Of a stretch of 64,000 bases of DNA, positions 15,504 to 24,429 are shown one piece after another (positions within the stretch are counted from its first letter, which is position 1; the number at the start of each line of letters is the position of its first letter). This DNA is from Pseudonocardia lacus (lineage in GTDB: Bacteria > Actinomycetota > Actinomycetes > Mycobacteriales > Pseudonocardiaceae), in contig NZ_JAHDTH010000005.1 of the NCBI RefSeq assembly GCF_018531445.1, forward strand, positions 18,801-82,800, written 5' to 3'. The notes under the pieces are model-generated. The model saw only the letters and a program-made list of their open reading frames with translations. It was not told where the DNA came from and ran no database searches. The position numbers were made by a program, and so were the translations under genes.

Positions 15504-17492
15504 GTGACGCGGCGGACAACGGCCGTCGCCGGGATCACCGTGCTCGGGCCGGTCACCGCGCGGGACGGTGCGGGGGCGGAGATCGACCTGCGGGGACCTC
15601 GGCACACGGCCGTGCTGGCCCGGTTGATCGTGGCCCGGGGTCGGGTCGTGTCGGTCGCCCAGCTGGTGGACGACCTCTGGGAGGACGCGCCGCTGCCCCG
15701 CGACCCCGTCGGCTCCGTGCGCACCTTCGTCTCGGCGCTGCGCGCCGACCTCGAACCGGGCCGCCCGCCCGGAACACCGCCGCGGCTGATCGTCACCGAG
15801 GGTCCTGGCTACGCGTTCCACGCCGCGCCGGAACTCCTCGACAGCGCCCGGTTCGAGTCAGCCGTCGCAGCCCCGGCCGGTGAAGGTGATCCCGCGGAGC
15901 GTGCGGTCACGACGCTGCGTGCGGCGCTGGCCCTGTGGCGGGGCCAGGCGTACGCCGACTTCCCCGACGCGTCCTGGGCGCGCGCCGAGCGCGCCCGCCT
16001 CGGCCAGCTCCGGCTGTCGGCCGTCGAACGGCTCGGCGAGGCGCTGCTCGCCGCCGGCCGTCCCGCCGAGGCCGTCCCGGACCTCGACGCCCACGTCACC
16101 GACCATCCCTGGCGCGAGGAGGGATGGCGACTGCTCGCGCTCGCCCTCTACCGCGGCGACCGCGCCGGGGACGCGCTCGCCGCCCTGCGCCGGGCCCGCC
16201 GCGAGCTCGTCGAGCACCTCGGCACCGACCCCGGCCCGCGACTGGCCGCGCTGGAGGTCGACATCCTGCGCCGGGCACCCCACCTCGACCCGCCTCCCGA
16301 GGGGCCGGCACAGGGCGTGCACGACGCCCTCACCCGCGCCGCCGCGGCGTGGGGCCCGGGCATCGGCCCCCGCGCCACGCTGACCTCGACGACCGCGCTG
16401 CTCGCCGGCCTCGCCGTGCACGGGGGCGGGCCGGCGGAGGCGACCGTCCGGCACGCCGCGACCGTGGCCGCGGCCGAGGAACTCGACGATCCGCACCTCA
16501 CCGCTCGGGTGATCACCGGGTTCGACGTGCCCAGCGTCTGGACCCGGCCCGACGACCCGACCGCCTCCGCGCAGGTGCTCGCGGCCGCGGAGCGCACCCT
16601 GCGCCGGCTCGGCGACGATGCCCCGGTCCCGACCCGGGTCCGCCTGCTCACCACGATCGCCCGGGAGAGCCGCGGGAGCACCGACCCGCGGGGCAGCGAG
16701 GCGGCGGCGCAGGCCGAGGGCCTCGCCCGCTCCCACGGCGACCCGGCGCTGGTGGCGACCGCGCTGAACGGCCGATTCCTGCACTGCTTCGACCGGGCAG
16801 GGCTCGCCGCCCACCGCGACGGCATCGGCGCCGAGATCCTCGCCCTGGGGGTGCGGCACGAGTCGACCACCTCGATCGCGCTCGGGCACCTGATCCGACT
16901 GCAGGCGCGCTGCGCGCTGGACGACCTCGCCGGTGCCGAGCAGCACGCGCACGCACTGATCGAACTGGACCGGCAGCACGAACGCCCGCTGATCCGGGTC
17001 TTCGTCACCTGGTTCCACGCGCTGCGCGCCGACCTCCGCGACGATCCGCACGCCGAGACCCGCTACCGCGACGCCGCGCGCCTGCTCGGCGACGCCGGGA
17101 TGCCCGGCCTGGCCGACGGGCTCCTCGCGCTGACGCTGGTCGCGCGTCGCCTGCGGCGAGGGGAACCGGCGGACCGGCTCGGCTCCCTCGGACCGCTCGG
17201 ACCGTACGAGCCGTGGATCGTCCCGCACGTGATGCTCGCCGCCGGGGAGCGGGCACGGGCCAGGGCGGCCGTGCGGGCGCTCCCCGACCCCCCGCCCGGC
17301 CACCTGATCGAGGTCCTGTGGTGCCTCGCCGGACGAGCGGGCCTGGCCGTCGGGGATCGGGAGGTCGTCGCCCGTGCCGCACTCGCACTCGGCCCCGCCG
17401 CCGGTGAGCTGGCGGGCGCCGGGACCGGGATGCTGTCCGCCGGGCCGGTCGAGGACCACCTCGACGCGCTGCGCCCCGAACCCACCCCGTGA
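15504..17492 (+). CDS. SARP/BTAD-family transcriptional activator with TPR-like C-terminus
   Basis: About 662 residues. The N-terminal OmpR-type winged helix runs from ITVLGPVTARDG to about residue 95 (VSVAQLVDDLWEDAPL, VRTFVSALRADLEP, TEGPGYAFH), followed by a BTAD domain to about 255 (RLSAVERLGEALL, LALALYRGDRAGDALAALRRARR). The remaining ~400 residues are helical, TPR-like and lack an NB-ARC P-loop, unlike AfsR. The start is GTG 15504, although the repeat site immediately before it leaves no ribosome-binding site; a GTG about 36 bp downstream is an alternative. It probably activates itself and/or the divergent hydrolase. Confidence 0.85.
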   Translation: MTRRTTAVAGITVLGPVTARDGAGAEIDLRGPRHTAVLARLIVARGRVVSVAQLVDDLWEDAPLPRDPVGSVRTFVSALRADLEPGRPPGTPPRLIVTEGPGYAFHAAPELLDSARFESAVAAPAGEGDPAERAVTTLRAALALWRGQAYADFPDASWARAERARLGQLRLSAVERLGEALLAAGRPAEAVPDLDAHVTDHPWREEGWRLLALALYRGDRAGDALAALRRARRELVEHLGTDPGPRLAALEVDILRRAPHLDPPPEGPAQGVHDALTRAAAAWGPGIGPRATLTSTTALLAGLAVHGGGPAEATVRHAATVAAAEELDDPHLTARVITGFDVPSVWTRPDDPTASAQVLAAAERTLRRLGDDAPVPTRVRLLTTIARESRGSTDPRGSEAAAQAEGLARSHGDPALVATALNGRFLHCFDRAGLAAHRDGIGAEILALGVRHESTTSIALGHLIRLQARCALDDLAGAEQHAHALIELDRQHERPLIRVFVTWFHALRADLRDDPHAETRYRDAARLLGDAGMPGLADGLLALTLVARRLRRGEPADRLGSLGPLGPYEPWIVPHVMLAAGERARARAAVRALPDPPPGHLIEVLWCLAGRAGLAVGDREVVARAALALGPAAGELAGAGTGMLSAGPVEDHLDALRPEPTP

Positions 17493-17527
17493 GCCGGGAA
17501 GACGAGCCCGAGGCCCACCGTCGCGGT

Positions 17528-18316
17528 TCAGCGCTGCCGGGTCGGTCGGACGATGACCTCGTTGACGTCGACGTCGGCCGGTTGGTCGATCGCGAAGCCG
17601 ACGGCCCGGGCGATGGCGTCCGGAGCGATCGCGTTCGCGCGGTAGGTGCGCATCGCCGCGGCCGCACCCGGGTCGGTGATGCTGTCGGCGAGCTCGGAGT
17701 CGACGACCCCGGGGCTGACGGTGGTGACCCGGATCGACGGATCGGACTCCTGGCGCAGGCCCTCGGTGATCGCCCAGGCGGCGTACTTGGAGGCCGAGTA
17801 CACCGCCGAGGTCGGCACGACCTGGTGGGCGCCGATGCTCGCGATCGTCACGAAGTGACCGGATCCCTGGTCGGCGAAGACCGGGAGGGCGGCCGCTATC
17901 CCGTGCAACAGGCCCCGGACGTTCACGTCGATCATCCGGTCCCACTCGTCGACCAGGAGCGAGTCCAGCCGCGACAGGGGCATGACCCCGGCGTTGTTGA
18001 CGAACACGTCGACCCTCCCGAACCGTCGGCGGGCGCCGTCCACGAACGCCGCGACACTCGCCCGCTCGGTCACGTCGAGTTCGAGGGGATGCAGGCTGCC
18101 GCCCGACCGGGTCGCCGCTCCGGCCGTGCGGTCGGCGAGGGCCCGCAGGTGACCGGTGCGGCGTGCGCCGGCGACCACGTGGTGGCCCTCTGCGACCAGC
18201 CGGGTGGCGATGCCCTCGCCGATCCCGCTGCTGGCACCGGTCACGAGCACCACCTTGCGGTCGACCGGATCGTTCTGGCTCGTCTGGCTCGTCTGGTTCG
18301 GCTGGTTCGGCTGCAT
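17528..18316 (-). CDS. SDR-family NAD(P)-dependent oxidoreductase
   Basis: A classical SDR of about 262 residues from ATG 18316; an in-frame GTG at 18346 adds ten residues. It has TGASSGIGEGIA, NNAGVMPLSRLDSLLVDEWD, and the Ser/YSASK active site. The start region encodes QPNQPNQTSQTSQN, a low-complexity head made by slippage-prone hexamer repeats (TTCGGCTGG and CTCGTCTGG units). It is divergent from an MmyB-type XRE regulator, a very common actinobacterial pairing in which the XRE controls the SDR. It is convergent with the SARP gene. The substrate is unknown. Confidence 0.86.
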   Translation of the reverse strand: MQPNQPNQTSQTSQNDPVDRKVVLVTGASSGIGEGIATRLVAEGHHVVAGARRTGHLRALADRTAGAATRSGGSLHPLELDVTERASVAAFVDGARRRFGRVDVFVNNAGVMPLSRLDSLLVDEWDRMIDVNVRGLLHGIAAALPVFADQGSGHFVTIASIGAHQVVPTSAVYSASKYAAWAITEGLRQESDPSIRVTTVSPGVVDSELADSITDPGAAAAMRTYRANAIAPDAIARAVGFAIDQPADVDVNEVIVRPTRQR

Positions 18317-18405
18317 GACCGGGATGCTCGTCGCGGCGGCGTGCACGTGGCAGGCCGCTGCGTTCCGGGGAGCGCTGCACCCACCTTCACGGCCTCGGCG
18401 CTCTC

Positions 18406-18411
18406 TAACCT
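18406..18411 (+). promoter_or_regulatory. Putative -10 box (TAACCT), leaderless XRE transcript
   Basis: TAACCT lies 6 nt before the ATG at 18418 with no Shine-Dalgarno sequence between, fitting an actinobacterial leaderless promoter. Confidence 0.45.
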
Positions 18412-18417
18412 GGACCC

Positions 18418-19248
18418 ATGCCTCCGTCGGAACTGGGCGCCTACATCAGCGCCCGCCGCGCACAGGTGAGACCCGCCGACGTCAACCTGCCCAGCTCCGG
18501 TCGCCGCCGGGTGGCGGGCCTGCGCCGCGAAGAGGTCGCGATGCTGGCCGGTATCAGCGTCGACTACTACACGCGCCTGGAACAGGGCCGGGAGCGGTTC
18601 CCGTCGGCGCAGGTGGTCGACGCGCTCGGCGTCGCGCTGCGGCTCGACGAGGACAGCCGCCAGCACCTGTTCCGCCTGGCCGGGCAGAGCCCGCGGTCGC
18701 GGACCGCCGCCGTCAGCGAGCACGTCGATCCGAACCTGCTGCAGCTCATGGACGCCTGGCCGAGCAACCCGGCCGTCGTCTACAACCGGGCCTACGACGT
18801 GCTGGCGTCCAACCCCATCGCGGACGCGCTCTTCCATTCCTGGTCGCACTCGCGGAACCTCATGCACGTGGTCTTCACCGACCCCGCTGCCCGCAGCTTC
18901 TACCAGGACTGGCACGACGTCGCGCGCAACTCGGTCGCCGGGTTCCGGCTCGCCCACGGCCAGGCTCCCGACGACCCACGGACCCAGCAGGTACTGGCGG
19001 AACTGCTCGCCGCCAGCCCGGAGTTCGCCCGGCTGTGGGCCGCCCACGACGCCCGCAGCAAGGCCATGGAGCGCAAGCGCCTCCGCCACCGCGAGGTCGG
19101 GCCGTTGACCCTGACCATGCAGACCTTCGACGTCCGGTCGAGCCCCGGCCAGGAACTCGTCGTCTACCACGCCGAGCCGGGTTCCCCGAGCAGCGAGTCC
19201 CTGGCCCTGCTCGGTTCGTTGAGCGCGAGGTCGCACCTGGGCGCCTGA
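18418..19248 (+). CDS. XRE-family regulator with MmyB-like ligand-binding domain
   Basis: A 276-residue protein. The N-terminal helix-turn-helix (LGAYISARRAQV, GLRREEVAMLAGISVDYYTRLEQGR, residues about 6-60) is followed by a PAS-like MmyB domain (about 105-270) with the family landmarks PAVVYNRAYDVLASN and HDVARNSVAGFRL. MmyB-domain proteins bind a fatty-acid-like or small hydrophobic ligand and regulate a neighbouring oxidoreductase. It is probably translated from a leaderless mRNA. Divergent from the SDR at 17528-18316, its likely target. Confidence 0.9.
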   Translation: MPPSELGAYISARRAQVRPADVNLPSSGRRRVAGLRREEVAMLAGISVDYYTRLEQGRERFPSAQVVDALGVALRLDEDSRQHLFRLAGQSPRSRTAAVSEHVDPNLLQLMDAWPSNPAVVYNRAYDVLASNPIADALFHSWSHSRNLMHVVFTDPAARSFYQDWHDVARNSVAGFRLAHGQAPDDPRTQQVLAELLAASPEFARLWAAHDARSKAMERKRLRHREVGPLTLTMQTFDVRSSPGQELVVYHAEPGSPSSESLALLGSLSARSHLGA

Positions 19249-19305
19249 CGAACGACAGCGCTGGTCCAGCCGTAGCTCTCGCAGCCTCGCGGTTCCCCCC
19301 GCCGC

Positions 19306-19647
19306 TCACCCGCCGGAACGTCGACGCGCCCGCGCGCCCGCGACCGTCGTCCCGACCACGAGCCCCGCCCCCGCGACCACCGCCAGCACCAGGTACGGCC
19401 GCTGCCCCGGCTTGGCCCGCTCCGACTCGACCTGCTCGGCCACCAGCTTCTCGTACGACCCGCTGGAGCTCGCGTCGGTGCTGATGCAGACGTCGCCGGG
19501 ACCCATCCGTTGGCCGTCGCACTCGATGTTCGTCGGGTCGCCGGTGAGGAACGTCCCCACCAGGAAGAACAGGCCGCCCACCAGGAGCAGCACCCCCAGG
19601 CTCCGCAGCGCCCCGCGCCCCTCACCACGCGATGTGGTCCCACTCAT
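19306..19647 (-). CDS. Small membrane protein of unknown function
   Basis: About 113 residues from ATG 19647. Two hydrophobic segments, LGVLLLVGGLFFLVGTFL (about 17-35) and LVLAVVAGAGLVVGTTVAG (about 82-101), bracket a polar loop with two cysteines (NIECDGQ, DVCIS). The topology suggests the loop is outside the cell with a possible disulphide. The Arg-rich tail would be cytoplasmic. No family is recognised. It is a single gene, convergent with the XRE regulator. Confidence 0.55.
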   Translation of the reverse strand: MSGTTSRGEGRGALRSLGVLLLVGGLFFLVGTFLTGDPTNIECDGQRMGPGDVCISTDASSSGSYEKLVAEQVESERAKPGQRPYLVLAVVAGAGLVVGTTVAGARARRRSGG

Positions 19648-19900
19648 CGATCCGCCCCCCGCTCGGCTCCGACGTACCGCTCCCCCACGGACGGCAGCAC
19701 CCGCCACACGGGTGTCCCGCCTGCAGTGGGTAGCTCACGCGGCGAACGGTAGTGCGCGGCGCGGGTGGCCGTCCGCGGAAACGAGCGAATGGCAAGAATC
19801 GCGCGGAATTGGCGTTGTCGGCCCTCGCGGCCAGTGCGTTCCGGAGTGTTGACTGGCCGAACGGCGGGCTTTCGGGGACACCCGCCATGAGGAGGAGCGA

Positions 19901-20173
19901 ATGAGTATCGGATTGAGGACATCGACACGTCGGTTCGCGGCGCGGGCCGGCGCCACGGCCGCGCTCGGCCTGGCGCTCACCGCCGTGGTGACCGCGCCGG
20001 CGACCGCCGCGGAGGCCGGCATCATCACGAAGTGGTTCGGCCGCGACTACCCGACCCTCGCCACCTGCGACCAGCAGGGGGCGAACGCGATGTCCCGCGA
20101 GCACGCCGACGGGTGGAACTGCCTCCGGTACAGCGACGGCAAGTGGGACGGCTACATCTACTGGATGACGTGA
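19901..20173 (+). CDS. Small secreted protein of unknown function
   Basis: A 90-residue precursor: a Sec signal peptide with RRFAARAG n-region, AALGLALTAVVTAPATA core and a likely cleavage after ATAAEA, leaving about 50 residues with two cysteines (LATCDQQ, WNCLRY) and an aromatic C-terminus. ATG 19901 has GAGGAG 4 nt upstream. It resembles the many short exported proteins of actinomycetes without recognised function. It is monocistronic. Confidence 0.65.
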   Translation: MSIGLRTSTRRFAARAGATAALGLALTAVVTAPATAAEAGIITKWFGRDYPTLATCDQQGANAMSREHADGWNCLRYSDGKWDGYIYWMT

Positions 20174-20523
20174 CGCCCATCGGGTGATGCCCGCCGCCGG
20201 AGCCGCCGGTGGCCACGACGACGATCAGGTGGCTCCGGGGCGACGGCGGTGGCATCAGCTGCGTGGGCCCAGAAACCTCGGAATGCGAGGAATTCGCTGT
20301 CGCTTCTGTGCGAGACCGGCGAACCGGCTCCTTCGTAGCGTGATCGCGACGCGCCGGGGAACGGCGCCGGGAATCATTCCCGCGAGCAGCCGAAGTCATG
20401 CTCGACGGCACGTACGGCGACGGCGTGCTCGTCATCAACCACCCAGCGGTTCACCCGGGATGTCCGGTGGATGTCCGGTCGGTTGCCTGGCCGCGCACCG
20501 GGGCTCTGGACAGGCTCAGGGTC
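20174..20523. other. Intergenic region with a palindrome
   Basis: No convincing gene. It contains a small CCTCG/CGAGG hairpin near 20276-20290 and the 15-bp palindrome at 20368-20382 upstream of the GlxA-like regulator. An open frame from 20398 precedes the likelier start at 20524. Confidence 0.4.
20368..20382. promoter_or_regulatory. Putative operator (CGGGAAT-C-ATTCCCG)
   Basis: A perfect 7-1-7 palindrome upstream of the GlxA/AraC gene and in an otherwise featureless gap. It is a candidate binding site for that or another regulator. Confidence 0.4.
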
Positions 20524-21576
20524 GTGAACGACACGGCTCACCGGTCGGACGCCCGATGCGGCCCCGTCCAGCGGATCGTCGGACTGGTCGCCGCGGAGTC
20601 GGCCTCCGAGCTCGAACTGGCGATCGTGGCCTCGGTGTTCGGCCCGGACCACTCGGTCGCACCCCGCAGCGGCGACGCCGGCCGGCGGTACGAGCTGCGG
20701 GTGTGCGCGGCGGGACCCGGCACCGTGGCGCTCCGGTCGGGATTCTCGGTGACCGCCTCCCACGGGCTCGACGGACTGGCCGAGGCCGACACCGTCGTCA
20801 TCCCGAACGGCGTCCAGCTCACGGACGGGTGGGTGCAGGCCCTGCGGGACGCGCTGCACCGGGTCCACGGCCGCGGCGGGCGGATCGTCGCGTTGGGCTC
20901 GGGCGTCGTCGTGCTCGATGTCGCCGGGCTCCTCCCGGTCCGCGGCGCCACCACCCACTGGGCGGTGGCGCAGGACCGCCGCCACCGGGACCTGCGGCTC
21001 GACGCGTCCGCGCTCTACGCCCAGTCCGGCCGGGTGATCACCGCGGCCGGCGCCGCCGCGACCCTCGACCTGTGCCTCGACCTGGTCCGGCAGGACCACG
21101 GCGCCACCGTCGCCGGTGACCTCGCCCGCAGGGTCCTGGCCGCACCGCACCGGGCGGGTGGGGTCCCGCAGAACAGCCGACCGTTCGCCGCCGCCAGCAA
21201 GGGGCTCGGTGAGCTGCTGGTGTGGGCGACCGAGCGGCTCGACCAGCCGCTGTCGCTCGCCGAGCTGGCCCGGGCCGCCAACGTGAGCTCGCGGACGCTG
21301 GCCCGCCGGTTCCACGCCGCCCTGGGGACCAGCCCGGCGCGCTGGCTGCTCACCCAGCGCATCCGGCTCGCCCAGGAACTGCTGGAGACGACCGGGCACT
21401 CGATCGACCGCATCGCCAGGCTCAGCGGCCTGGGCAGCGCGAGCAACCTGCGCCGGCAGTTCATCCAGATCGCCGGGGAATCGCCGCGCGACTACCGGCG
21501 CCGGTTCCTGGCCGCGGTGCCGGACCCGACCGGCGGCCACGGCGTCGACGCCGAGCCCCACCTCGTCGGCTCATGA
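20524..21576 (+). CDS. GlxA-family AraC regulator (DJ-1/PfpI domain plus AraC HTH)
   Basis: About 350 residues from GTG 20524 (a start at 20398 would add 42 residues with no family resemblance). The N-terminal half is a DJ-1/PfpI-like amidotransferase fold (IVGLVAAESASELELAIVASVFG, GGRIVALGSGVVVLDVAGLL), but the usual catalytic Cys at the nucleophile elbow is Ser/Gly here, so it is a sensor, not an enzyme. The C-terminal AraC domain has LSLAELARAANVSSRTLARRF and a second helix-turn-helix ending in ESPRDYRRRF. Related proteins activate amine, nitrile or arginine catabolism. The target is not evident. Confidence 0.85.
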   Translation: MNDTAHRSDARCGPVQRIVGLVAAESASELELAIVASVFGPDHSVAPRSGDAGRRYELRVCAAGPGTVALRSGFSVTASHGLDGLAEADTVVIPNGVQLTDGWVQALRDALHRVHGRGGRIVALGSGVVVLDVAGLLPVRGATTHWAVAQDRRHRDLRLDASALYAQSGRVITAAGAAATLDLCLDLVRQDHGATVAGDLARRVLAAPHRAGGVPQNSRPFAAASKGLGELLVWATERLDQPLSLAELARAANVSSRTLARRFHAALGTSPARWLLTQRIRLAQELLETTGHSIDRIARLSGLGSASNLRRQFIQIAGESPRDYRRRFLAAVPDPTGGHGVDAEPHLVGS

Positions 21577-21834
21577 CGATCCGGCCGGCGTTCCCGCCTC
21601 GTCCGACCCCACCGCGCGATCCGGAACCTCAGGCGGCCCCATCGGGTCGAACTGATCCGGTGTCTCCTCCCGGGACCACCGGGAGCCCGGATACGGCCAT
21701 GAACCGCCCGGTTCCTGCCGCACAGCGGCGGCCCGGCACGTCGTCGGCCCCCGGCGACCGGGCGATCCACGCCCCGCCACGCTGTCGCCGCGCACGGATA
21801 GTGTCATCGGCAGCACACCTTCGGGGGGAGGGCG

Positions 21835-24405
21835 ATGCAGTCGGAACCACCGGGCGGCGCGGATCCGTCGACCCTGCTGCGCGCGTGGCGGGAACGGGCG
21901 CTGCTCACGCAGGAGGAGCTCGCCGAGCGCGCGGGCGTGAGTGCCCGCACCATCCGCAGGCTGGAGAACGGGCCCGGCGTGCGGCCGCAGGGGGCGACGC
22001 TGCGGCGGCTCGCCGACGTCCTCGACCTGACCGACGCCGAGCGCACCGCCCTGCGCGGGGTACCGCGCGCGCGTGGCGCCGGGCCGGGTACGCCGCGGCA
22101 CGTGGACGTCCTCGCCGAGCTCCGGGCCGACGCCGCGGAGCACCCGCTGGACGAGCGCGTCGCGGGTCGGCTCGTCCTCGCGCTGCACCGGGCCGGGCGG
22201 GAGGCGGAGGCGCTGCAGGCGTACCGGTCCACCCGGGATGCCCTGCGCGCGGAGCTGGGGCTGGAGCCGGGCGCCGAGCTGGAGCGGCTGCACCGGCGCA
22301 TCCTCGGCGAGGAGGAGGGCACCTCGGACCGCGACGGTCCCGTCGACGTCCCCCGGCAGCTCCCGGCGGACGTGCGCACCTTCACCGGCCGCGCCCGGCA
22401 GCTCGCCCGGCTGCACGACCTGCACCGCAGCGGTGCGGCGCCCGGGAGGCCGGTCGTGGTCGCGGTGAACGGGACGGCCGGGGTGGGGAAGACGGCACTG
22501 GTGGTCCACTTCGCGCACCAGGTCGCCGACCGGTTCCCGGACGGGCAGCTCTACCTCGAACTGCGGGGACACGCGTCGGCGCCGCCGATCTCCACCCCCG
22601 AGGCGCTCGGTCAGCTGCTGCGCGGTCTCGGGTCACCGCCCGATCGCATCCCGGCGGACGAGCGGGAGCTCGCCGCCCGGTACCGCTCGGCGCTGGCCGG
22701 GAAGCGGGTGCTGGTCGTCCTGGACGACGCCCGCTCCGAGGACCAGGTGCGCCGGCTGCTGCCCGGCGGCTCCGGGAGCACGGTACTGATCACCAGCCGG
22801 CGGGAGCTCACCGCACTGGACGACGTGGCGCACGTCCGCCTCGACGTGCTCACGGTGGAGGAGGCGCACGCCCTGTTCGCCGAGCCCGTCGGAAGCGACC
22901 GGGCCGAGGTCGAGCCCGCGGCGGCGGCAGCGGTCGTCGACATGTGCGCCCGGCTGCCGCTGGCGCTGCGCCTGGCCGGCGCCCGGCTGGCCGCGCGCCC
23001 GAGCTGGACCGTCGCCGCGCTGGCCGACCGCCTCGCCGACGAGGACCGCCGCCTCGGCGAGCTCGCCGTGGGCGACCGGGCGGTCCGCGCGGGCTTCGCG
23101 GTCAGCTACCGGGCCCTCGTCGCCGGGGACGACGTCGACCGCGCCGCGGCGCGGATGTTCCGGCTCCTCGGCGCGGTGGACTGGGTCGACCTGAGCGTCC
23201 CCGCGGCCGCCGCGCTGCTCGACGCCCACCAGGACGACGCCACCGACGCGCTCGAACGTCTCGTCGACGACCGGATGGTGGACTCGCCCCGGCCGGGCCG
23301 CTACGACACGCACGACCTCCTGCGCCTGTACGCGCGCGAGCTCGCCCGGACCGACGGAGACGGCGGCGACAACGGAGACGGCGGAGACGACGCGCTGAGC
23401 CGGCTGCTGCACTGCTACCTCGACGCCGCGGGCCAGGCCAACCTCCTGATCAACCCGATCAGCCGGCACCAACCCGAGCCTTCGGACAAGGAGCTGGCGG
23501 GGCGCTTCGTCCTCGCGTCGCACGCCGAGGCGTGGGCCTGGGTCGCCGCGGAGCGCGAGAACCTCATCGCGCTCGCCCGCCAGGCGCTCGACGGTCCCGA
23601 CGACACCGCTCGGCTGGCCGTCCGGCTCACGGCCGCGCTGAACCGCCCGTTCGACCTCATCGGGCACTGGAGCGACATCGTCGTGGTGCGGGAGCTCGCC
23701 GCGGCGGCCGCGCACCGACTCGGCGATGCGGTCGAGGCGGCGTTCGCCGAGACCGACATCGGCTGGACCTGCGTCCGGCTGGGCGCGGCCGACCGTGCGA
23801 TGGCCGCCACCCGACGCGCTCTCGCCGTGTGGCGGGAGACCGGCGACCGGCGCAGCGAGCAGGCGTGCCTCAACATCCTCGGTTACGCACTGCGGCAGCT
23901 CGACCGGCTCCCCGAGGCCGTCGACTGCCTCACCTCCGCCTACACCATCTGCATCGAGATCGGGCACCGCTACGGCCAAGCCGCGACCCTGAACCACCTC
24001 GGGCTCATCCACCAGCGCCTGTCCCGGTTCCCCGAGGCCATCCGGTGCCACACCCGCGCCGCGCAGATCAACCGGGAGATCGAGGACCCCAGCGGTGAGG
24101 CCGTCGCCCTGGCGAACCTCGGCTGGACCAGGCACCGGGCCGGCGACCACGACGCCGCGCTGGCCCACTTCCACGAGGGCCGCGCCATCGCCCAGCGCGT
24201 CGGCGACAGCTACCAGGACGCCGAGGCCCTGTGGGGCCTGGGCGACGCCCACCACGCGCTGGGCGACCACGACCGGGCGCGGGCCTTCTGGCGCAGATCG
24301 GTCGCGCTGCTCGGCGAGATCGGAGCGCTCGACGCCGCCGAGGCCGAGGCGCTGAGCCGGCAGCCGGTACCCGGCACCCCCGCGATCATCCGGCACAACA
24401 CCTGA
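21835..24405 (+). CDS. XRE-BTAD-NB-ARC-TPR regulator (AfsR-like STAND protein)
   Basis: An 856-residue protein; ATG 21835 has GGGGGAGGG upstream. Domains in order: XRE helix-turn-helix (about 12-65, LTQEELAERAGVSARTIRRLE); C-terminal half of a BTAD domain (about 90-157, LALHRAGREAEALQAYR, ELGLEPGAELERLHRRIL); NB-ARC ATPase with P-loop GTAGVGKT (213-220), Walker B VLVVLDDA, ITSRRELTALDD and LPLALRLAGARL; then TPR repeats to the end (NILGYALRQLDRLPEAVDC, NHLGLIHQRLSRFPEAI). AfsR-type proteins normally begin with an OmpR winged helix; here an XRE module replaces it and half the BTAD. It should be an ATP-driven, ligand-gated transcription factor. The target is unknown. Confidence 0.88.
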   Translation: MQSEPPGGADPSTLLRAWRERALLTQEELAERAGVSARTIRRLENGPGVRPQGATLRRLADVLDLTDAERTALRGVPRARGAGPGTPRHVDVLAELRADAAEHPLDERVAGRLVLALHRAGREAEALQAYRSTRDALRAELGLEPGAELERLHRRILGEEEGTSDRDGPVDVPRQLPADVRTFTGRARQLARLHDLHRSGAAPGRPVVVAVNGTAGVGKTALVVHFAHQVADRFPDGQLYLELRGHASAPPISTPEALGQLLRGLGSPPDRIPADERELAARYRSALAGKRVLVVLDDARSEDQVRRLLPGGSGSTVLITSRRELTALDDVAHVRLDVLTVEEAHALFAEPVGSDRAEVEPAAAAAVVDMCARLPLALRLAGARLAARPSWTVAALADRLADEDRRLGELAVGDRAVRAGFAVSYRALVAGDDVDRAAARMFRLLGAVDWVDLSVPAAAALLDAHQDDATDALERLVDDRMVDSPRPGRYDTHDLLRLYARELARTDGDGGDNGDGGDDALSRLLHCYLDAAGQANLLINPISRHQPEPSDKELAGRFVLASHAEAWAWVAAERENLIALARQALDGPDDTARLAVRLTAALNRPFDLIGHWSDIVVVRELAAAAAHRLGDAVEAAFAETDIGWTCVRLGAADRAMAATRRALAVWRETGDRRSEQACLNILGYALRQLDRLPEAVDCLTSAYTICIEIGHRYGQAATLNHLGLIHQRLSRFPEAIRCHTRAAQINREIEDPSGEAVALANLGWTRHRAGDHDAALAHFHEGRAIAQRVGDSYQDAEALWGLGDAHHALGDHDRARAFWRRSVALLGEIGALDAAEAEALSRQPVPGTPAIIRHNT

Positions 24406-24429
24406 GCGCGGGATCGGTGGGATGCCGAC

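Noticed and set aside
15858..18380. 840-codon minus-strand open frame
   Set aside because: Antisense shadow of the SARP gene and a shifted reading of the SDR; no family resemblance.
21222..24098. 958-codon plus-strand open frame
   Set aside because: Out-of-frame shadow of the AraC and STAND genes, Arg/Pro-rich throughout.
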